Positions 1-7,607 of a DNA stretch of 9,793 nt are shown in pieces; within the stretch, counting starts at the first letter, position 1; each line of letters opens with the position of its first letter. Below the pieces are notes generated by a model. That model was given only the letters and a program-made list of their open reading frames with translations. It was not told the DNA's origin and made no database searches. The position numbers and the translations under genes are program-made. Source of the DNA: Faecalibacterium prausnitzii (GTDB lineage: Bacteria; Bacillota; Clostridia; Oscillospirales; Ruminococcaceae); the NCBI GenBank assembly GCA_002313795.1, contig DCCL01000037.1, positions 1 to 9,793 on the forward strand. Reading direction: 5' to 3'.

Positions 1-1401
1 ATGCCGAACGAACGACATTATTCCAATGAACTGAATCTGGAAAGTGTGGGCATCAACCTGCCCTACAATATGCAGGCAGAGCAGAGCGTGCTGGGTGCAG
101 TGCTGCTCAAACCTGAGACCCTGACCGATCTGGTGGAGATCATCCAGCCGGAGATGTTTTATACCCGGCAGAACGCCCAGATCTACTCCGAGATGCTGCG
201 GCTCTTTACCAGCGACCAGACCATCGATTTCGTCACTCTGCTGGACGCTGTCATCTCGGACGGCGTGTTCCCCAGCGCCGACGAAGCAAAGGTCTATCTG
301 ACCGGTCTGGCCGAGACGGTGCCCAGCATCTCCAACGTCAAGGCCTATGCCGAGATCGTCAAGGAAAAGTATCTGGTACGCCAGCTGATGGGGGTAGCCA
401 AGGACATCCTGCAGGACGCAGGTGATGAGCCCGACGCCGACCTTCTGCTGGAAAACGCTGAACAGCGCATCTACGAGATACGCTCCGGCCGGGATTCCAG
501 CGCCCTGACCCCCCTTTCTTCCAGCATGGTGGAGACGCTGACCAATTTGCAGAAGATCAGCGGCCCCGACGCCGACAAGTATAAGGGAATCCCTACCGGG
601 TTCCGGCTGCTGGACTCCGTCCTCACCGGCCTTGGCCGCGGCGACCTTATCATCCTCGCTGCCCGCCCCGGTATGGGCAAGACCAGTTTTGCACTGAACA
701 TCGCCACCCGCGTTGCCATGCAGCAGAAGGTGCCGGTGGCTATCTTCAGTCTGGAAATGACCAAGGAGCAGCTGACCAATCGTATCCTTTCGGCAGAAGC
801 CGGCATCGACAGTCAGGCGTTCCGCACCGGTGCTCTGCGGGCTGAGGACTGGGAATATCTGGCCCTTGCCACCGAAAAGCTCCACGATGCACCGATTTAT
901 ATGGACGATACTTCGGGCATTACCATCACCGAGATGAAGGCGAAGATACGCCGGGTGAATCAGGACCCTGCCCGTCCCAACGTGGGTCTTATCGTCATCG
1001 ACTATCTACAGCTGATGACCAGCGGCCAGCGCAGCGAGAACCGTGTGCAGGAGATCAGCTCCATCACCCGAAATCTCAAAATCATGGCCAAAGAGATGAA
1101 TGTGCCCATCATCGCGCTGAGCCAGCTCTCCCGTGCCGTGGAGAAGCAGGGCAACAACTCGAGCCACCGGCCCCAGCTGTCCGACCTGCGTGATTCTGGT
1201 TCCATCGAGCAGGATGCAGACTGCGTTCTCTTCCTGTACCGCGACTCCTATTACGCCAGCCAGAACCCCGACGGGGCCGAAGTGGACGCTGATACCGCCG
1301 AGTGCATCGTGGCAAAGAACCGTCACGGTGAGACCAGCACGGTGCCGCTGGGCTGGGATGGTGCACACACCCGCTTCATGGATGTGGACTTCAAGCGCTG
1401 A
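1..1401 (+). CDS. dnaB: Replicative DNA helicase DnaB
   Basis: This is the hexameric ATP-driven helicase that unwinds DNA 5'-3' at the replication fork and recruits primase. The 466-aa product has the usual family length. The N-terminal domain begins with the family signature around residues 19-36 (LPYNMQAEQSVLGAVLL). A linker leads to the RecA-like C-terminal domain with Walker A ARPGMGKTS (221-229, K227/T228), Walker B LIVIDYLQL (330-338, D334) and the late KNRHGET motif (439-445) that supplies the arginine finger. No intein interrupts the ATPase domain. The ATG is the first base of the window, so its ribosome binding site cannot be checked. About 18 residues before the conserved N-terminal motif is normal for a complete protein. 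The stop overlaps the tilS start by one base. Identification is very secure; only the exact start is untested. Confidence 0.97.
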   Translation: MPNERHYSNELNLESVGINLPYNMQAEQSVLGAVLLKPETLTDLVEIIQPEMFYTRQNAQIYSEMLRLFTSDQTIDFVTLLDAVISDGVFPSADEAKVYLTGLAETVPSISNVKAYAEIVKEKYLVRQLMGVAKDILQDAGDEPDADLLLENAEQRIYEIRSGRDSSALTPLSSSMVETLTNLQKISGPDADKYKGIPTGFRLLDSVLTGLGRGDLIILAARPGMGKTSFALNIATRVAMQQKVPVAIFSLEMTKEQLTNRILSAEAGIDSQAFRTGALRAEDWEYLALATEKLHDAPIYMDDTSGITITEMKAKIRRVNQDPARPNVGLIVIDYLQLMTSGQRSENRVQEISSITRNLKIMAKEMNVPIIALSQLSRAVEKQGNNSSHRPQLSDLRDSGSIEQDADCVLFLYRDSYYASQNPDGAEVDADTAECIVAKNRHGETSTVPLGWDGAHTRFMDVDFKR

Positions 1402-2870
1402 TGGACTACGAAGAGATTTTGCAGACTGTCCGGGACTTCTGCGTCCGGGAGAGTCTGTTGGAAGGAAAAAAGCGGCTGGCACTGGCTGTTTCGGGCGGGG
1501 CAGACAGTATGGCTCTGCTCTGTCTGATGCGCCCGCTGGCCGAAGAAAATGGAATCTTGCTCACGGTCTGCCACGTCAACCACGGCCTGCGGGGAGAGAC
1601 TGCCGACCGGGACGAGGCATTTGTCCGGGCTGTCTGCGCCCGGCTGGGCCTGCCCCTGCGGGTGTTCCATGCCGCAGAGCTGGAAGCCGAGGTGGGAAAG
1701 CCGAGGGCCGGAGAGGACTGGGCCCGCCGCCTGCGCTATGCCTGCTTTGAGCGGCTTCTGGGCGAGGGGATAGACGCCATTGCAACTGCCCATACTGGGA
1801 GTGACCAGGCGGAAACGCTGCTCTTCCGGCTGGCCCGGGGCACCGGGCTCCACGGGGCGGCGGGCATCCGGCCCAGCCGCCCGGGCTATCTGCGGCCCCT
1901 ACTCTGCCTGACGCGGGCCGACACCGAGGCTGTCTGCCGTGCCTGCGGTGAGAGCTGGGTGACGGATGAGACTAACGAAGCTGACGACTACGCCCGGAAC
2001 CGGCTGCGCCATGGGGCGCTGCCTGCCCTCTGTGCGGCCAACAGTGCCGCAGAGCGCAATCTTGCCCGCTTCTGCGAGAAAGCGGCTCGGGCCGATGCAT
2101 ATTTTACCCGGCAGGCAGAATCGCTGCTGAAAACGGCCCGGGTAACAGAGCCGATGGGCCTGCCCGGCAGTGCAGGGCGGGCACTCCGCACCGGTCAGCC
2201 GGTCTGGAAGCTGGACGGCCTGCAAAAGGCAGACCCGCTCATTCTGGATACGGCTCTCCACAGCCTTGTGGAGCCGGTGCGGGATGCTGAAGAAAAATAT
2301 ATCCGCCTGCTGTCGGAGCTGGTGCAGAGCGGCAGCGGCGCAGTGCAACTCACTTCAGCCGTCCGTCTCTGCGCCCGGGAAGAGCTGCTCTGGCGGGAAG
2401 AAATGAGTGGAAATAAAGCGGCCCGGAAGCCGGAGACCGACGGCCTGAACTGTGAGGTTCCGTTACCGAAAGGCGGGGAATATCTGCTCCCGGATGGCAA
2501 AATCCTGAAAATCCGGGTGATTTCTGTCTGTTTTGAAGAAAAAACACAGGCCGTTCATAAAAAAGACTTAAAAAATCAGGCGGATTATGCTAAAATAACT
2601 ACGTTGTATCCTGTTCTGCGGCTGCGCTGCCGGGAACCGGGCGACCGTTACCGTCCTGCCGGGCGGGGCGGTGTGAGCCGGGAGCTGCGCAAATGGATGA
2701 ATGAGGCGGGCATCCCGCCCCGGGAACGGGAGACGCTGCCCTTGCTGGCAGCGGAAAAACAGGTGCTGTGGGTCTGCGGCGCGGGCTTTGCCGAGGGGCT
2801 GGCCCCGGGACCGGACACCGCACAGCTGTTACAGGTGGAACTACAAAATCGGGAGGAACCGGAATTATGA
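1401..2870 (+). CDS. tilS: tRNA(Ile)-lysidine synthetase TilS
   Basis: TilS attaches lysine to the wobble cytidine of tRNA-Ile(CAU) using ATP, so that the tRNA reads AUA and is charged with isoleucine. The 489-aa protein has the N-type PP-loop SGGADS at residues 31-36, then HVNHGLRG (58-65), the usual family block after the loop. The C-terminal TilS domain is recognised by RxxGDRxxP (R411-R416) and the segment ending in [12 protein letters not shown], then a VCGAG stretch. The stop of dnaB and the ATG share one base (TGATG), and no good Shine-Dalgarno precedes it, so translation is probably coupled to dnaB. An unusually AT-rich stretch (about 2531-2600) encodes a Lys/Asn-rich segment ([15 protein letters not shown]) before the C-domain. 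Similar Lys-rich segments are familiar in clostridial TilS, so it is probably native. The 3' end overlaps hpt as ATGA. Confidence 0.96.
   Translation: MDYEEILQTVRDFCVRESLLEGKKRLALAVSGGADSMALLCLMRPLAEENGILLTVCHVNHGLRGETADRDEAFVRAVCARLGLPLRVFHAAELEAEVGKPRAGEDWARRLRYACFERLLGEGIDAIATAHTGSDQAETLLFRLARGTGLHGAAGIRPSRPGYLRPLLCLTRADTEAVCRACGESWVTDETNEADDYARNRLRHGALPALCAANSAAERNLARFCEKAARADAYFTRQAESLLKTARVTEPMGLPGSAGRALRTGQPVWKLDGLQKADPLILDTALHSLVEPVRDAEEKYIRLLSELVQSGSGAVQLTSAVRLCAREELLWREEMSGNKAARKPETDGLNCEVPLPKGGEYLLPDGKILKIRVISVCFEEKTQAVHKKDLKNQADYAKITTLYPVLRLRCREPGDRYRPAGRGGVSRELRKWMNEAGIPPRERETLPLLAAEKQVLWVCGAGFAEGLAPGPDTAQLLQVELQNREEPEL
2588..2596 (+). promoter_or_regulatory. Candidate extended -10 promoter inside tilS
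   Basis: TGCTAAAAT fits an extended -10 (TGn plus TAAAAT, 5 of 6 to TATAAT). A weaker -35, TTAAAA at 2568-2573 (4 of 6), lies exactly 17 bases upstream. The site is the most AT-rich point in an otherwise GC-rich gene. If active it would start a transcript near 2603, about 265 bases before hpt, letting hpt and ftsH be expressed independently of dnaB-tilS. Part of the AT bias follows from the encoded Lys/Asn/Ile residues, so this is a prediction only. Confidence 0.45.
2851..2856 (+). promoter_or_regulatory. Ribosome binding site of hpt
   Basis: GGGAGG lies 10 bases before the ATG at 2867, inside the tilS 3' end. It fixes the hpt start at 2867 rather than at an upstream in-frame ATG at 2768 deep inside tilS, or at the ATG at 2873, which would leave a 16-base gap. 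Confidence 0.75.
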
Positions 2871-3415
2871 GCATGAATGACGATATTATGAAAGTCCTCG
2901 TTTCGGAAGAGAAGCTGAAAGCAAAGGTGGCTGAGCTGGGCGCTCAGATCAGCAGGGATTATGAGGGCAAGAACCTCGTCCTCGTCTCCATCCTCAAGGG
3001 CTCGGTGGTCTTTATGGCAGACCTGATGCGCGCCGTGACCATTCCCTGTAGCATCGACTTCATGGTGGTGTCCAGCTACGGCGGCAGCAATACCACCAGC
3101 AGTGGTCTGGTCAAGATCATCAAGGATCTGGACGGCGACCTGTCTGGCAAGGATGTGCTCATTGTGGAGGACATCCTCGACACCGGCATTACCCTCTCCA
3201 ACCTTGTGCCCATGCTCAAGATGCGCAACCCGAACTCGGTGAAGATCTGCACCATCCTCGATAAGCCCAGCCGCCGCAAGGCTGATATTGCCCCCGACTA
3301 CGAGGGTTTCGCTGTGCCGGATGAGTTCGTGGTGGGCTATGGCCTCGACTACGACGAGAAGTACCGCAACCTGCCTTACATCGGCGTGCTCAAGCCCTGC
3401 GTCTACGAGAAATAA
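2867..3415 (+). CDS. hpt: Hypoxanthine phosphoribosyltransferase
   Basis: This cytosolic purine-salvage enzyme converts hypoxanthine (usually also guanine) plus PRPP to IMP (GMP) and pyrophosphate. The 182-aa product has typical family length. It shows the ILKGS loop (42-46, pyrophosphate contact), the flexible-loop region [12 protein letters not shown], the PRPP-binding signature VEDILDTG (100-107, acidic pair E101/D102), and the C-terminal base-binding block [20 protein letters not shown]. The chosen ATG overlaps the tilS stop as ATGA and has a well-placed GGGAGG. A longer reading frame back to 2768 would overlap tilS by about 100 bases with no family similarity. It ends in tandem in-frame stops (TAATAA). 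The tilS-hpt-ftsH order is conserved widely in Firmicutes; in Bacillus the equivalent HprT has been linked to control of ftsH expression (established knowledge, not tested here). Confidence 0.96.
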   Translation: MSMNDDIMKVLVSEEKLKAKVAELGAQISRDYEGKNLVLVSILKGSVVFMADLMRAVTIPCSIDFMVVSSYGGSNTTSSGLVKIIKDLDGDLSGKDVLIVEDILDTGITLSNLVPMLKMRNPNSVKICTILDKPSRRKADIAPDYEGFAVPDEFVVGYGLDYDEKYRNLPYIGVLKPCVYEK

Positions 3416-3432
3416 TAAATAAAACCAGAACT

Positions 3433-3436
3433 GGAG
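3433..3436 (+). promoter_or_regulatory. Ribosome binding site for TTG start of ftsH
   Basis: A short GGAG core ends 10 bases before the TTG at 3447. An in-frame TGA at 3438-3440 rules out any start further upstream, and the first in-frame ATG falls inside the first membrane segment. The TTG is therefore the only reasonable start. Confidence 0.7.
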
Positions 3437-3446
3437 TTGATTCTTT

Positions 3447-5603
3447 TTGCAACCTAAGAGACCTCGTTTCAATCCGCTGATCCTCGCACTGGTGCTGGCC
3501 GCTGTGCTGATGGTCTGGTCGGTGATGGGCAGCAGTTCGGGCAGCACCAGCGGCTCAACCATGAGCTACTCCACCGTGGTCCATTACTTCGAGCACAATC
3601 AGGTCACGTCCTTTACGCTGGACCGGAACACCAGCATCATCACCATGAACCTGAAAGAGGGTGACCTGCCCCTGCCGGATGCTTCTTCCATCCAGAGCAC
3701 CTCGGAATCCACCGGCGGCCTGCTGAGCGGTATGTTCTCCGGCAGCTCTTCAGAATCCACCGGCGCGGTGGAGGAGAGCGACGGCACCGTTACCGTTCGC
3801 TACAAGCTGCCCTATGCCTACGTCTTTATTGAGAACGTGGATAAATATATCCAGTCCTACGACGCAGCCAACCCGGACGCGCCCATGACCTACGATTACA
3901 CTTCCCTCAAGGAGACCATCCCATGGATGGAAATCATCTTCTATCTGGGCATGCTGGGCTGCACCGGCTTCCTGCTCTTTTCCATGATGCGGGGCGGTGC
4001 CGGTGGCGGCGGCATTATGAACGTGGGCAAGGCCAAGGTGAAGGACGAGCACGAGAACAAGAAAACTGCCACCTTTGCCGATGTGGCCGGTGAGGACGAA
4101 GAAAAGGAAGAGCTGAAAGAGGTCGTGGAGTTCCTCAAGAGCCCCGACAAGTTCAACTCTCTGGGTGCACGCATCCCTCACGGCGTGCTGCTCGTCGGCC
4201 CTCCGGGTACCGGCAAGACCCTGCTGGCCCGTGCCTGTGCAGGCGAGGCTGGCGTGCCCTTCTACTCCATTTCCGGTTCCGACTTCGTGGAGATGTACGT
4301 CGGCGTGGGTGCATCCCGCGTGCGTGACCTCTTCGACAAGGCAAAGAAGACCATGCCCTGCATCATCTTCATCGATGAGATCGATGCTGTGGGCCGTCAG
4401 CGCGGTGCCGGTCTGGGCGGCGGTCACGACGAGCGCGAGCAGACCCTGAACCAGCTGCTGGTCGAGATGGACGGTTTTGAGGCCAACGATGGCGTTATCG
4501 TCATGGCCGCTACCAACCGTGCTGACATTCTGGATAAGGCACTGCTCCGCCCGGGCCGCTTCGACCGTCAGGTGTATGTGGGCCTGCCCGACGTCAAGGG
4601 CCGTGAGGAAATCCTGAAAGTCCACACCAAGAACAAACCTCTGGCTCCCGATGTGTCCCTGAAGGTCATCGCACAGCGCACCGCAGGCTTTGCGGGCGCG
4701 GATCTTGAGAACCTGGTCAACGAGGCCGCTCTGCTGGCTGCACGCCGCAGCCGCAAGGCCATCACCATGGAGGATATCGAGGAAGCTTCCATGAAGGTCA
4801 TGGCAGGCCCCGAGAAGAAGAGCCGCGTCGTGACCCCCGAAGAGAAAAAGCTCACCGCCTACCATGAGGCGGGCCACGCTGTGGCGGGCTTCTACTGCAA
4901 GCATCACCCCCGTGTGCACGAGATCACCATCATCCCCCGCGGTCAGGCAGGCGGCTACACCATGTATCTGCCCGAAAAAGACCGCAGCTACGTCACCCGT
5001 GGCGAAATGTTCGAGGATATCGTGTCCAGTCTGGGTGGCCGCGTAGCAGAGCAGCTCATTCTGGATGATATCTCTACTGGTGCATCCAACGACCTGCAGC
5101 AGGCTACCAACATCGCCCGCCAGATGATCACCAAGTACGGTTTCTCGGAGCGGCTTGGCCCTGTGGTCTATGGCACCTCTCAGGAAGAGACCTTCCTTGG
5201 CCGTGACTTCGGTCAGGGCAAGGGCTACAGCGAGAGCACCGCTGCCGAGATCGACAGCGAGATGCGGGATATCATCGATGAGGCCTACGAGACCTGCCGC
5301 CGCACCCTGACGGAGCACATCGACCAGCTCCATGCGCTGGCCAAGGCTCTGATGGAGCGCGAGAAGCTGAACGAGAAGGAGTTCAACGCTGTGATGGCAG
5401 GCGAGACCCTGCCTCCCCGTGAGGACAGCGATGAAAAGCCTGCCGATGCAGAGCCGGTAAAGCCGGTAGAGCAGGCCGAAGCAGCAGAGACCGCAGAACC
5501 TGCCGAGAAGGCAGAGCCGGTGGATGCTGCTCCCGAGGCAGAGACTCCGGCTCCGGAAGCCCCGGCTCAGGCACCTGAGGCCGACAGCGCCAGCGAAGAA
5601 TAA
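3447..5603 (+). CDS. ftsH: ATP-dependent zinc metalloprotease FtsH
   Basis: FtsH is a membrane-anchored hexameric AAA+ protease that degrades misassembled membrane proteins and regulatory proteins. The 718-aa product starts at TTG. It has membrane segment 1 (about 11-27), an extracytoplasmic domain with Ser/Gly-rich stretches, and membrane segment 2 (about 162-181). The AAA module follows with Walker A GPPGTGKT (251-258), Walker B IIFIDEID (306-313, D310/E311) and the second region of homology [20 protein letters not shown] (355-374, arginine fingers R368/R371). The protease domain has HEAGH (473-477) and the third zinc ligand, probably D549 in [12 protein letters not shown]. All key residues are intact, so it should be active. 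Residues about 656-718 form an acidic Pro/Ala/Glu-rich tail, making it longer than E. coli or Bacillus FtsH (about 640 aa). It lies 31 bases after hpt and 20 before the next gene, in the same operon. Confidence 0.97.
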   Translation: MQPKRPRFNPLILALVLAAVLMVWSVMGSSSGSTSGSTMSYSTVVHYFEHNQVTSFTLDRNTSIITMNLKEGDLPLPDASSIQSTSESTGGLLSGMFSGSSSESTGAVEESDGTVTVRYKLPYAYVFIENVDKYIQSYDAANPDAPMTYDYTSLKETIPWMEIIFYLGMLGCTGFLLFSMMRGGAGGGGIMNVGKAKVKDEHENKKTATFADVAGEDEEKEELKEVVEFLKSPDKFNSLGARIPHGVLLVGPPGTGKTLLARACAGEAGVPFYSISGSDFVEMYVGVGASRVRDLFDKAKKTMPCIIFIDEIDAVGRQRGAGLGGGHDEREQTLNQLLVEMDGFEANDGVIVMAATNRADILDKALLRPGRFDRQVYVGLPDVKGREEILKVHTKNKPLAPDVSLKVIAQRTAGFAGADLENLVNEAALLAARRSRKAITMEDIEEASMKVMAGPEKKSRVVTPEEKKLTAYHEAGHAVAGFYCKHHPRVHEITIIPRGQAGGYTMYLPEKDRSYVTRGEMFEDIVSSLGGRVAEQLILDDISTGASNDLQQATNIARQMITKYGFSERLGPVVYGTSQEETFLGRDFGQGKGYSESTAAEIDSEMRDIIDEAYETCRRTLTEHIDQLHALAKALMEREKLNEKEFNAVMAGETLPPREDSDEKPADAEPVKPVEQAEAAETAEPAEKAEPVDAAPEAETPAPEAPAQAPEADSASEE

Positions 5604-5608
5604 CAACG

Positions 5609-5617
5609 AAAGGGGAG
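5609..5617 (+). promoter_or_regulatory. Ribosome binding site for GTG start at 5624
   Basis: AAAGGGGAG ends six bases before the GTG at 5624, a strong and well-spaced match that supports this non-ATG start. No in-frame ATG occurs near the N terminus. Confidence 0.7.
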
Positions 5618-5623
5618 AGTGTT

Positions 5624-6700
5624 GTGGAGGAAAATTTTGAACCGGTCGCGCAGACCCGGGCCAATTATTACACCCCCGGCAGTCCGGTGCAGTTCGTCTG
5701 CGTGGAACTGCTCAAGGGCGAGGTCAGCGGCGAACACGCGGTCTGTCTGACCTTTAAGAACATTTCCCGTGTTACCCTGACGGCGCTGGAGATCCATTTC
5801 AAATGCAAGGGCGTGGACGGCATCATCCTCTGTGAGGACGAGTTCGAGTACCGTGACATCGCCGCCAAGCCCGGCGAGACCTTTGGCATGGACGATGCTG
5901 TGTTCGTCACCCAGAAAGCCATCACCAGCGTGGACGTCACCCTGCGGAACGTCTACAGCGGCAAGAAGGTCGTCCATCTGGACAACATCAAGCGGGTGCG
6001 CCTGCCGGCTCCCCGCCGCCTGAGCCCCGAAATGCAGAAGGCTCTGGAGATCCGGATGAACCGCACCGGCATGAAGTATATGCCTCAGGTGTTCGAGAAC
6101 GGCTGGTACTGCGCCTGCGGTGCCTTCCATCCGAAGGAAGAGGATACCGTTTACTGCTCCGAGTGCGGCAGCGACCGCATCCTGCTGCAGAATGCCCTGA
6201 ACTCGCTGCTCCAGCCCGAGGAGCCGGAAGAGCCGCTGAATGTGGCTCCGCCGGAACCGGCGCGGCCTGCCGCTCCTGCAGAGGAGCCTACCCGCATCGT
6301 GGGTGCAGTGCGGGAAGATGCTACCCGCGTCATCCCGCCCCGCCCGGCTGCTCCGGCCCGGAGCTATGCTCCTGCGGAAGCGGATACCACCCGCGTGATG
6401 TCCCGGACGGAAGAGCCGGAAGCTACCCGGGTGCTGCCCCGCCAGCCGGAGCCGGTGCGCCCGGCCAAGTCCTACAGCGCAGACGAGGAAAAGTACGGCA
6501 CCCGCGTGGTGCCTTCGGCTAAGGCCGCACCTTCCCGCCTGCAGGCTCAGCCGCTGGACGAGGCAGACGACGACTACGATGAGGAAGACCCTCGCGACAG
6601 CATCGCTGAGACGCTGATCCGCTGGGTGCCGCCCATCACTGCCATCGTGTGCGCAGGCATTGCGCTCTGCGGCTTTGTGTATTCGCAGTTCATCCTGTAA
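5624..6700 (+). CDS. Zinc-ribbon protein with TR[IV] repeats and C-terminal membrane anchor
   Basis: I do not recognise a named family. The 358-aa protein starts at GTG behind a strong ribosome binding site. Residues about 10-130 alternate hydrophobic and polar like a beta-sandwich, possibly FxLYD-like (inference). Residues 160-183 are a zinc ribbon with C163-x-C165 and C178-x2-C181. Residues about 205-320 are Pro/Ala/Glu-rich and disordered-looking. Within them are five copies of a short motif, acidic residues then T-R-[IV]-hydrophobic, centred on T223, T234, T256, T268 and T293. An acidic stretch (DEADDDYDEEDPRD) precedes a single membrane segment (about 335-356) that ends the protein. There is no N-terminal signal peptide, so the bulk should face the cytoplasm. 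It sits 20 bases after ftsH and is followed by a terminator, so it is the last gene of that operon. The motifs resemble phosphothreonine sites; function is unknown. Confidence 0.88.
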   Translation: MEENFEPVAQTRANYYTPGSPVQFVCVELLKGEVSGEHAVCLTFKNISRVTLTALEIHFKCKGVDGIILCEDEFEYRDIAAKPGETFGMDDAVFVTQKAITSVDVTLRNVYSGKKVVHLDNIKRVRLPAPRRLSPEMQKALEIRMNRTGMKYMPQVFENGWYCACGAFHPKEEDTVYCSECGSDRILLQNALNSLLQPEEPEEPLNVAPPEPARPAAPAEEPTRIVGAVREDATRVIPPRPAAPARSYAPAEADTTRVMSRTEEPEATRVLPRQPEPVRPAKSYSADEEKYGTRVVPSAKAAPSRLQAQPLDEADDDYDEEDPRDSIAETLIRWVPPITAIVCAGIALCGFVYSQFIL

Positions 6701-6712
6701 ATAATCTGGGAT

Positions 6713-6747
6713 ACAGCGGAGGAGACCGAGGTTTCCTCCGCTGTTTT
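6713..6747 (+). terminator. Intrinsic terminator after the ftsH operon
   Basis: An 11-bp perfect stem (6713-6723 with 6734-6744, arms ACAGCGGAGGA / TCCTCCGCTGT) extends inward by three more pairs including one G-U, closing a CGAG loop. It is followed by TTTTAT. It lies 13 bases after the stop at 6700 and ends about 27 bases before the next start. Confidence 0.85.
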
Positions 6748-6758
6748 ATCGTAGAAGT

Positions 6759-6764
6759 AAGGAG
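6759..6764 (+). promoter_or_regulatory. Ribosome binding site deciding the ATG at 6774
   Basis: AAGGAG lies nine bases before the ATG at 6774. The in-frame TTG at 6768 is only three bases from it, too close for initiation, so the ATG is preferred. Confidence 0.75.
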
Positions 6765-6773
6765 AAGTTGATT

Positions 6774-7589
6774 ATGGCAGAAGAATACTTACAGACTGCC
6801 TTTGAGATAAAAGCGGCCTGCGATGATATGAGCCGGAAACTGATGCGCTGGCACTGGGAGCAGAAACCCGGTGCCCACAGCGTGGATGCCCTGATGCAGC
6901 ATCTGGCCCAGCGCCAGAAGGAGAGCCCGGACTACTACGACCGTCTGCCCGACCTGAACGGCCGCACCGGCTGGCAGCAACTGGACACCACCCTGTGTAT
7001 GCGGGTGTTGCTGGACCCGGAAAAAGATGCTTCCCGTCCGCTGGATCTGCTGGGGGATGCACCCCGGCCTTCTGCGGCCCGCCGGGCCTGCAACGCAGTG
7101 CGGATGGCCCGCAACGAGGCTGCACATGCCTCCGACAAGACCGCTGCGGCACAGGCGGCGATCCGCTTCAATGAGGCCGTGGAGGAGCTGGAAGCAGGCT
7201 ATGCAGGCACGGCGCTGAGCAACAGTGATCTGGAAAAATACTACCGGATGGCAGAGGATTTCCTCTCCCGCTGCGGGGCAGCAGATACCATTGAGCCGCA
7301 GAGCCGGGCAGAGGATGAAGACGATGCGCCTGCTCCCCGCCGCAGAAACAGCAGCTCCGGCACGAAGAGTGACAGCCGCAGGCGTCAGAGCAGCGGGAGC
7401 CGGGCCAGCTCAGGCCGGAACGGTTCTGGCAGAAAGCAGAGCTCCGGAAACCGGAACGGCCGGAACCGCAACTCCCGCCGCAGAAGACGGCAGCGCGGCC
7501 AGAGCCGCGCCCTTGGCATCGTGCTGCTGGGCGTGCTCCTGCTGGGCCTGCTGGTAAGGGCCTTTACCATGGGATTGCTGTTCCACTGA
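6774..7589 (+). CDS. HEPN-like helical protein with basic R/S/G/N-rich linker and C-terminal membrane segment
   Basis: I do not recognise a named gene. The 271-aa product begins at the ATG behind AAGGAG. Residues 1-170 look mainly helical. The block GWQQLDTTLCMRVLLD followed by ACNAVRMARNEAAHA resembles Swt1-like or other HEPN domains, with the R-x4-H motif RNEAAH (R113-H118) that is the catalytic signature of HEPN ribonucleases. A short acidic run (EDEDD, 180-184) leads to a strongly basic low-complexity region (189-245) rich in Arg, Ser, Gly and Asn, including five consecutive Arg (235-239). A hydrophobic segment (about 246-269) ends the protein. With no signal peptide, the HEPN-like and basic parts should be cytoplasmic and membrane-tethered. 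It follows the 6713-6747 terminator and is 18 bases before the HAD gene. The HEPN assignment is inferred from pattern; many HEPN proteins are non-catalytic. Confidence 0.8.
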   Translation: MAEEYLQTAFEIKAACDDMSRKLMRWHWEQKPGAHSVDALMQHLAQRQKESPDYYDRLPDLNGRTGWQQLDTTLCMRVLLDPEKDASRPLDLLGDAPRPSAARRACNAVRMARNEAAHASDKTAAAQAAIRFNEAVEELEAGYAGTALSNSDLEKYYRMAEDFLSRCGAADTIEPQSRAEDEDDAPAPRRRNSSSGTKSDSRRRQSSGSRASSGRNGSGRKQSSGNRNGRNRNSRRRRRQRGQSRALGIVLLGVLLLGLLVRAFTMGLLFH

Positions 7590-7607
7590 GCAGACAGGAG
7601 AAGTGAT

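Noticed and set aside
1133..1750. Plus-strand open frame of 205 codons across the dnaB/tilS junction
   Set aside because: It is out of frame with two well-supported genes and encodes Arg/Pro/Gly-rich sequence typical of shadows.
2768..2866. N-terminal extension of hpt
   Set aside because: It lies inside tilS in another frame, is Gly/Arg-rich without family similarity, and has no ribosome binding site. The GGGAGG at 2851 supports 2867.
3750..5606. Very long open frame (618 codons) on the minus strand opposite ftsH
   Set aside because: It is antisense to an intact, motif-complete ftsH. Its translation is His/Leu/Gly-rich low-quality sequence, a usual shadow of GC-rich codon bias.
6768..6773. 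TTG start two codons before the HEPN-like ATG
   Set aside because: It is only three bases from the AAGGAG ribosome binding site, while the ATG at 6774 is nine bases away.
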